Source of the DNA: Candidatus Thorarchaeota archaeon
Lineage (GTDB): Archaea; Asgardarchaeota; Thorarchaeia; Thorarchaeales; Thorarchaeaceae
DNA length: 18,500 bases
Reading direction: 5' to 3'
Assembly (NCBI GenBank): GCA_029856425.1
Contig: JAHQWZ010000008.1
Coordinates: 1-18,500 of the forward strand
Of this stretch, positions 15,013 to 18,500 are shown in pieces; within the stretch, counting starts at the first letter, position 1; the number at the start of each line of letters is the position of its first letter. Under the pieces are notes generated by a model that saw only the letters and a program-made list of their open reading frames with translations, was not told the origin of the DNA and ran no database searches. The position numbers and the translations under genes were made by a program.

Positions 15013-16562
15013 TGACAGAGAGATCTGAATATCGCCAAGCCCGTTGGGATGTTCCTCTAATATTCGAGAAATCGAGAGCTGGAACTACAAGCCATCAGTA
15101 CCCTGAAGTTGAAGATGAAATTCGAAAGACTGTAGGCGCCCTCGACTCCCTCATTCCCAAGGCGATGCAACGCGAGAAGGAACCTGAAATTCCTGAGGTT
15201 TCAGAGCTTCAGGTCATAAGACACTTCACACGCCTATCGCAGATGAACTTCTCGGTATCAACAGGCACGTATCCACTTGGTAGCTGTACAATGAAGTATA
15301 ATCCAGTGATCAACGACTGGGCTGCCAATCTTGACGGCTTTGCTTGGCTTCATCCAAGTCAGGATGTTGCAACCAGTCAGGGCGCACTGGAACTGATGTG
15401 GGAACTAGAACAATGGCTGACTGAAATCACTGGAATGGATGCTGTTACATTACAGCCTGCTGCAGGGGCGCAGGGAGAATATACAGGTGTGATGCTGATC
15501 CGTGAATACCACAGATGCATAACTCATGAATGCGAACAGCGCAATGAAATGCTCATACCTGACGCCGCTCATGGCACAAATCCAGCATCTGCAGCTATGG
15601 CGGGTTATAAGGTAGTCGTAGTGCCTTCCAGTGAAGATGGGCTGGTGAATATAGATGCTCTAAAGACCGCAGCAGGTCCAAAGACAGCTGGGCTAATGCT
15701 CACAAATCCAAACACGATAGGGGTTTTTGAGAAAGATATCGAAGAGATTGCGGACATTGTCCATGATGCAGGCGGACTTCTCTACTATGATGGTGCCAAT
15801 TTGAACGCAATCATGGGTATAACGAGGCCTGGGGATATGGGCTTTGACGTAGTTCATATGAACCTGCACAAGTCATTCTCCACTCCTCATGGAGGTGGTG
15901 GTCCCGGTGCTGGTGCTGTTGGAGTAAAGGACGAGCTTACGGATTTTCTCCCAGTCCCCCGCATTGTGAGGCGCTCAGATGGCTGCTTCGATTGGGATTA
16001 TGATTACCCACGAACAATAGGCAAAGTGCATGGGTACTTCGGTAACTTCGGAATGCTGGTGAGGGCGTATGCATACATCTATTCCTTGGGCAAGAGAGGG
16101 ATTCGTACAGTGGCTGAAAATGCAGTGCTGAATGCCAATTACGTTGGACATCACGTAAGTGCAATTCCCGGATTTACCATGCCGTACTCGAAGGATGCTC
16201 CCCGAATGCATGAATGCGTCATCTCGGCTGAGGACCTTTTAAACGAAACCGGGGTGTCAGCCATGAATGTGGCTAAACGGCTCCTAGATTTCGGCGTACA
16301 TGCACCCACAGTCTATTTTCCTTTGATAGTCCCTGAAGCACTAATGATAGAACCAACTGAAACCGAGTCCAAACAGGAGCTGGATGTCCTTATTTCTGCC
16401 TTCAGAGATATATCTGAAGAGGCATATACTAATCCCGAGAAGGTCAAAGGCGCACCGTATTCCACAGCAGTCCGTCACTTGGATGAGTATCGTGCAGCTC
16501 ACCCCAAGACACTTACCCTATCATGGCGTATGCTTCAAAAGCAGTCAGATACAGAAGCGTAA
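15012..16562 (+). CDS. gcvPB: Glycine dehydrogenase (decarboxylating) subunit 2
   Basis: 516 residues of the second, PLP-carrying subunit of glycine decarboxylase. The N-terminus has RHFTRLSQMNFSVSTGTYPL and GSCTMKYNPVIND, both signatures. LQPAAGAQGEYTGV and AAHGTNPASAAMAGY follow. The cofactor site is VHMNLHKSFSTPHGGGGPGA, where Lys287 should form the Schiff base with PLP. Length is in the family's range. Together with subunit 1 it can form the alpha2-beta2 enzyme; the role may be glycine breakdown or, run in reverse, glycine synthesis or C1 assimilation, which the sequence cannot decide. Confidence 0.96.
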   Translation: MTERSEYRQARWDVPLIFEKSRAGTTSHQYPEVEDEIRKTVGALDSLIPKAMQREKEPEIPEVSELQVIRHFTRLSQMNFSVSTGTYPLGSCTMKYNPVINDWAANLDGFAWLHPSQDVATSQGALELMWELEQWLTEITGMDAVTLQPAAGAQGEYTGVMLIREYHRCITHECEQRNEMLIPDAAHGTNPASAAMAGYKVVVVPSSEDGLVNIDALKTAAGPKTAGLMLTNPNTIGVFEKDIEEIADIVHDAGGLLYYDGANLNAIMGITRPGDMGFDVVHMNLHKSFSTPHGGGGPGAGAVGVKDELTDFLPVPRIVRRSDGCFDWDYDYPRTIGKVHGYFGNFGMLVRAYAYIYSLGKRGIRTVAENAVLNANYVGHHVSAIPGFTMPYSKDAPRMHECVISAEDLLNETGVSAMNVAKRLLDFGVHAPTVYFPLIVPEALMIEPTETESKQELDVLISAFRDISEEAYTNPEKVKGAPYSTAVRHLDEYRAAHPKTLTLSWRMLQKQSDTEA

Positions 16563-16596
16563 GGAATGAATTCTGCTCGCAGAGAGGATGAATCTC

Positions 16597-16968
16597 ATGA
16601 TGTTTGAAAGACAAGCAGGAAGGCACATCATCTATCTTGAAGCAAAAAGTATCGGCAAGGATCTATTGGTGGCAATCTATGGAGGGGACGAGCATCATAT
16701 AGGCGGAGTCGCAGTTGCTTATCCGACCAAGAGCCATTATAGAGATGCTTCGACCATTAGCGTCAACAGTATCACGCTCCCGGGGCATAAGGACTACGTT
16801 GTGGCAAACTCATCAGCTGAGAGAATGTGTAAAGCACTGGCCCGTCCTGTGATATCGACTGTAGGCATCCATTATGATGCAGCCACTCCTGAAGAGATTC
16901 AAGAAATCGTCATATCTGTCGCTAGTCTCGTAGATGAAGCCATTTTGCACTATCAAAACGCTGAATAG
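16597..16968 (+). CDS. Small LpdD / proteasome-assembly-chaperone-like protein
   Basis: 123 residues. The pattern KDLLVAIYGGDEHHIGGVAV, then LPGHKDYVVANSSAERM, then VGIHYDAATPEEIQEIV resembles the small LpdD-like family (prenylated flavin chaperone LpdD-like, related in fold to proteasome assembly chaperones), widespread in archaea. The conserved GG..HIG, GHKD and GIHxD segments are all present, so the protein is likely intact. LpdD was named for its link to UbiD-type decarboxylases in bacteria; no UbiD or UbiX gene is visible here, so the role is open. I prefer the ATG at 16597 because GAGG at 16584-16587 touches the in-frame ATG at 16588 and would be too close for it. It follows gcvPB by about 30 bases and may share its transcript. 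Confidence 0.65.
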   Translation: MMFERQAGRHIIYLEAKSIGKDLLVAIYGGDEHHIGGVAVAYPTKSHYRDASTISVNSITLPGHKDYVVANSSAERMCKALARPVISTVGIHYDAATPEEIQEIVISVASLVDEAILHYQNAE

Positions 16969-17004
16969 GACCCCTTTGAAGAGCTCTTATGGTCGGTCTT
17001 TGAA

Positions 17005-17286
17005 GTGCGTGTGAAGTTCAAGTCCTTCGGCCCAATTCGAAGGGTTCTTGCCAGTGAGGTGCTCATTGTGGATGTACCGGATGGGTCCACTGTACGAAAT
17101 GTGATCGATAGTGTACTCGAGATGGGTGGTGCTGAGTTAGAACAGATAATCATGGAAGGTGACAAGATAAGCGGCAATCTGATTATAATGCTTAACAAGA
17201 AGGATGTCGCAACACTTGAGGGTGAAAACACTGCTGTTGCCCAAGATGATGAGATTACAATGCTTCCTCATGTCCAAGGAGGATAG
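17005..17286 (+). CDS. Ubiquitin-fold MoaD/ThiS/SAMP-like small modifier or sulfur carrier
   Basis: 93 residues with the beta-grasp pattern of MoaD/SAMP proteins: MRVKFKSFGPIRRVL, VDVPDGSTVRNVID, the segment NLIIMLNKKDVATLEG, then DDEITMLPHVQGG. The protein ends exactly at Gly-Gly, the residues that an E1-like enzyme adenylates for sulfur transfer or protein conjugation. Whether it is a molybdopterin subunit, a tRNA-thiolation carrier or a protein modifier cannot be told from the sequence; no E1 or MoaE gene is in the window. The GTG at 17005 is used; the GTG at 17011 gives a more typical MKFKSFG start and cannot be excluded. The methylthiotransferase gene follows after 8 bases. Confidence 0.82.
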   Translation: MRVKFKSFGPIRRVLASEVLIVDVPDGSTVRNVIDSVLEMGGAELEQIIMEGDKISGNLIIMLNKKDVATLEGENTAVAQDDEITMLPHVQGG

Positions 17287-17294
17287 ATCACATC

Positions 17295-18500
17295 TTGGAT
17301 GACACATTGTTCTATTTGGAAACATATGGTTGTTCACTCAATAAAGCAGATTCAGACCTGATAGTGGGACGACTGAATGGACTAGGAGCAGAACAGACAG
17401 CTGACATTGAATTGGCAGACCTCATAGTCCTCAACACATGTGGCGTAAAGGAACCGACAGAGGATAGAATAATCCATCGTCTCGAGGAGCTTGAAATCCA
17501 ACCAATTCCGGTCATAGTGGCAGGATGTCTACCTCGCATCTCTCTAGGTCGAATCCAACATGCAATTCCTGGATTCGCAGCACTTCTAGGTCCACAGTCA
17601 ATAGACACACTCGGCATGGTTGCAGAACGGGTGCTCAAGGGAGAAAGGGGAATAGTTCACCTTGAATCTGATTCTGATTCGAAACTACGATTCTTTACGG
17701 GGCCGCCAGACAGCGTGATTTGCACGATACCCATCTGTGAAGGCTGTCTAGGAAGCTGCGCTTATTGCGCTGTCAGATTTGCCAGGGGGAATGTGCGAAG
17801 CTATGGAATCGCTGAGATACATAGTGTAGTGGAGAGGTGCGTGCATCTTGGTTATGGAGAGATTCGCTTGACATCACAGGATGCAGGCGTGTTTGGTCAC
17901 GACACAGGAGAAACTCTTGTTGAGCTTCTCAATGACCTAAACAAGATCAAAGGAGAACATAGATTTAGACTAGGAATGTTCAACCCCAACTTGGTCCTCG
18001 ATACTATTAATGACCTAGTTGCTACAATGGAATCGGAGCACTTCTTCAAGTTCTTTCATGTTCCCCTCCAGACCGGGAGCAATAGTCTACTTGCTGCCAT
18101 GGGACGTGAATATACAGTTTCTGAATGGACTGGAGTCGTTTCTAAGATACGCAGCAAATTTCCGAGAGCTACTGTGGCTACAGACATAATAGTGGGCTTT
18201 CCTGGAGAAACATACTTGGATTTCGAAGAAACGGTCAATCTTTTACAGGACACGCGTCCAGAGGTAGTAAACATTTCAAAATATGGGGACCGTCCTGGTA
18301 CAGCGGCTTCTAGGGCAAAAAACAAGGTGGATACGTCGGTGAAGAAGGAAAGAAGCCGACAAATCAGCTTCATGGTATCAGCTTTTGTGACTGACATAAA
18401 CGCCTCTTGGGTCGGCTGGTCTGGTGAAGTGATTGCGACAGAGGCTGGAGCTCGTGGAGGGATTGTCTGCAGAAATTTCGCCTATAAGCCAATAATATTG
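17295..18500 (+). CDS. Radical SAM tRNA methylthiotransferase, MtaB/CDKAL1-like (3' end beyond the window)
   Basis: An open frame of 402 codons that runs off the window end. These enzymes add a methylthio group to N6-threonylcarbamoyladenosine at tRNA position 37 (t6A to ms2t6A). The N-terminal domain has the three cluster Cys in YGCSLNKADS (Cys13), NTCGVKEPTEDR (Cys49) and AGCLPR (Cys78). The radical SAM cluster is CLGSCAYC (Cys151, 155, 158), followed by RFARGNVRSY. HVPLQTGSNSLLAAMGREYT and TDIIVGFPGE are also typical. The EGCLGSCAYC...ARG pattern is closest to the archaeal/eukaryotic CDKAL1 branch. A TRAM domain should follow beyond the end. The start is TTG 17295, with GGAGGA (17278-17283) upstream; that motif is also the Gly-Gly codons of the preceding gene. 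Confidence 0.93.
   Translation, partial: MDDTLFYLETYGCSLNKADSDLIVGRLNGLGAEQTADIELADLIVLNTCGVKEPTEDRIIHRLEELEIQPIPVIVAGCLPRISLGRIQHAIPGFAALLGPQSIDTLGMVAERVLKGERGIVHLESDSDSKLRFFTGPPDSVICTIPICEGCLGSCAYCAVRFARGNVRSYGIAEIHSVVERCVHLGYGEIRLTSQDAGVFGHDTGETLVELLNDLNKIKGEHRFRLGMFNPNLVLDTINDLVATMESEHFFKFFHVPLQTGSNSLLAAMGREYTVSEWTGVVSKIRSKFPRATVATDIIVGFPGETYLDFEETVNLLQDTRPEVVNISKYGDRPGTAASRAKNKVDTSVKKERSRQISFMVSAFVTDINASWVGWSGEVIATEAGARGGIVCRNFAYKPIIL

Noticed and set aside
1..18500. CRISPR arrays, insertion sequences, transposases or integrases
   Set aside because: No regularly spaced repeats, transposase motifs or recombinase motifs were seen on either strand.

Overview
The window reads as a chromosomal segment of an archaeon, most probably an Asgard archaeon of the Thorarchaeota type. 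The information-processing genes are archaeal/eukaryotic in kind: aIF2 beta, NMD3, aIF1A, RIO1, a Pno1/Krr1-like KH protein, Topo VI, Trm112 and a CDKAL1-like methylthiotransferase. A homologue of eukaryotic ribophorin I (an oligosaccharyltransferase subunit) is the main reason to favour Asgard. The lineage call is inference, since no marker phylogeny could be run. Many genes appear to start with UUG behind a good Shine-Dalgarno motif. Genes are densely packed and no gene-free stretch exceeds 300 bases.

Layout. 1-613 (+): 3' end of aIF2 beta, then a DUF424 gene. 610-1424 (-): a two-gene unit, DUF134 regulator followed by a NifX/NifB-like protein. 1532-7090 (+): NMD3, aIF1A, RIO1 kinase, KH protein, Topo VI B and Topo VI A, which together serve ribosome biogenesis, initiation and DNA topology. 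7101-8108 (-) and 8295-11273 (+): a divergent pair, a GlcNAc-1-phosphate transferase-like membrane enzyme (lipid-linked glycan initiation) and a 992-residue ribophorin I-like protein. 11344-12189 (+): an HD-domain protein.

12191-13459 (-), in transcription order: a Trm112-like protein, a complete tRNA-Gln(UUG) gene, an AbiV-like HEPN defence gene, and an orphan 3' half of a second tRNA. The AbiV gene is bracketed by 12-base direct repeats formed by the two tRNA 3' ends, which looks like the scar of a small insertion at a tRNA gene. 13609-16562 (+): both subunits of glycine dehydrogenase (decarboxylating). 16597-18500 (+): a small LpdD/proteasome-chaperone-like protein, a ubiquitin-fold (MoaD/SAMP) protein ending in Gly-Gly, and a radical SAM tRNA methylthiotransferase that runs off the end of the window.

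The two most noteworthy points are (i) the ribophorin I-like protein, whose extracellular N-terminus carries what looks like a DOMON domain split by an FKBP-like domain plus an Ig-like domain, next to a dolichol-type GlcNAc-1-P transferase gene, and (ii) the AbiV gene lying between a whole tRNA-Gln gene and a tRNA 3' half.
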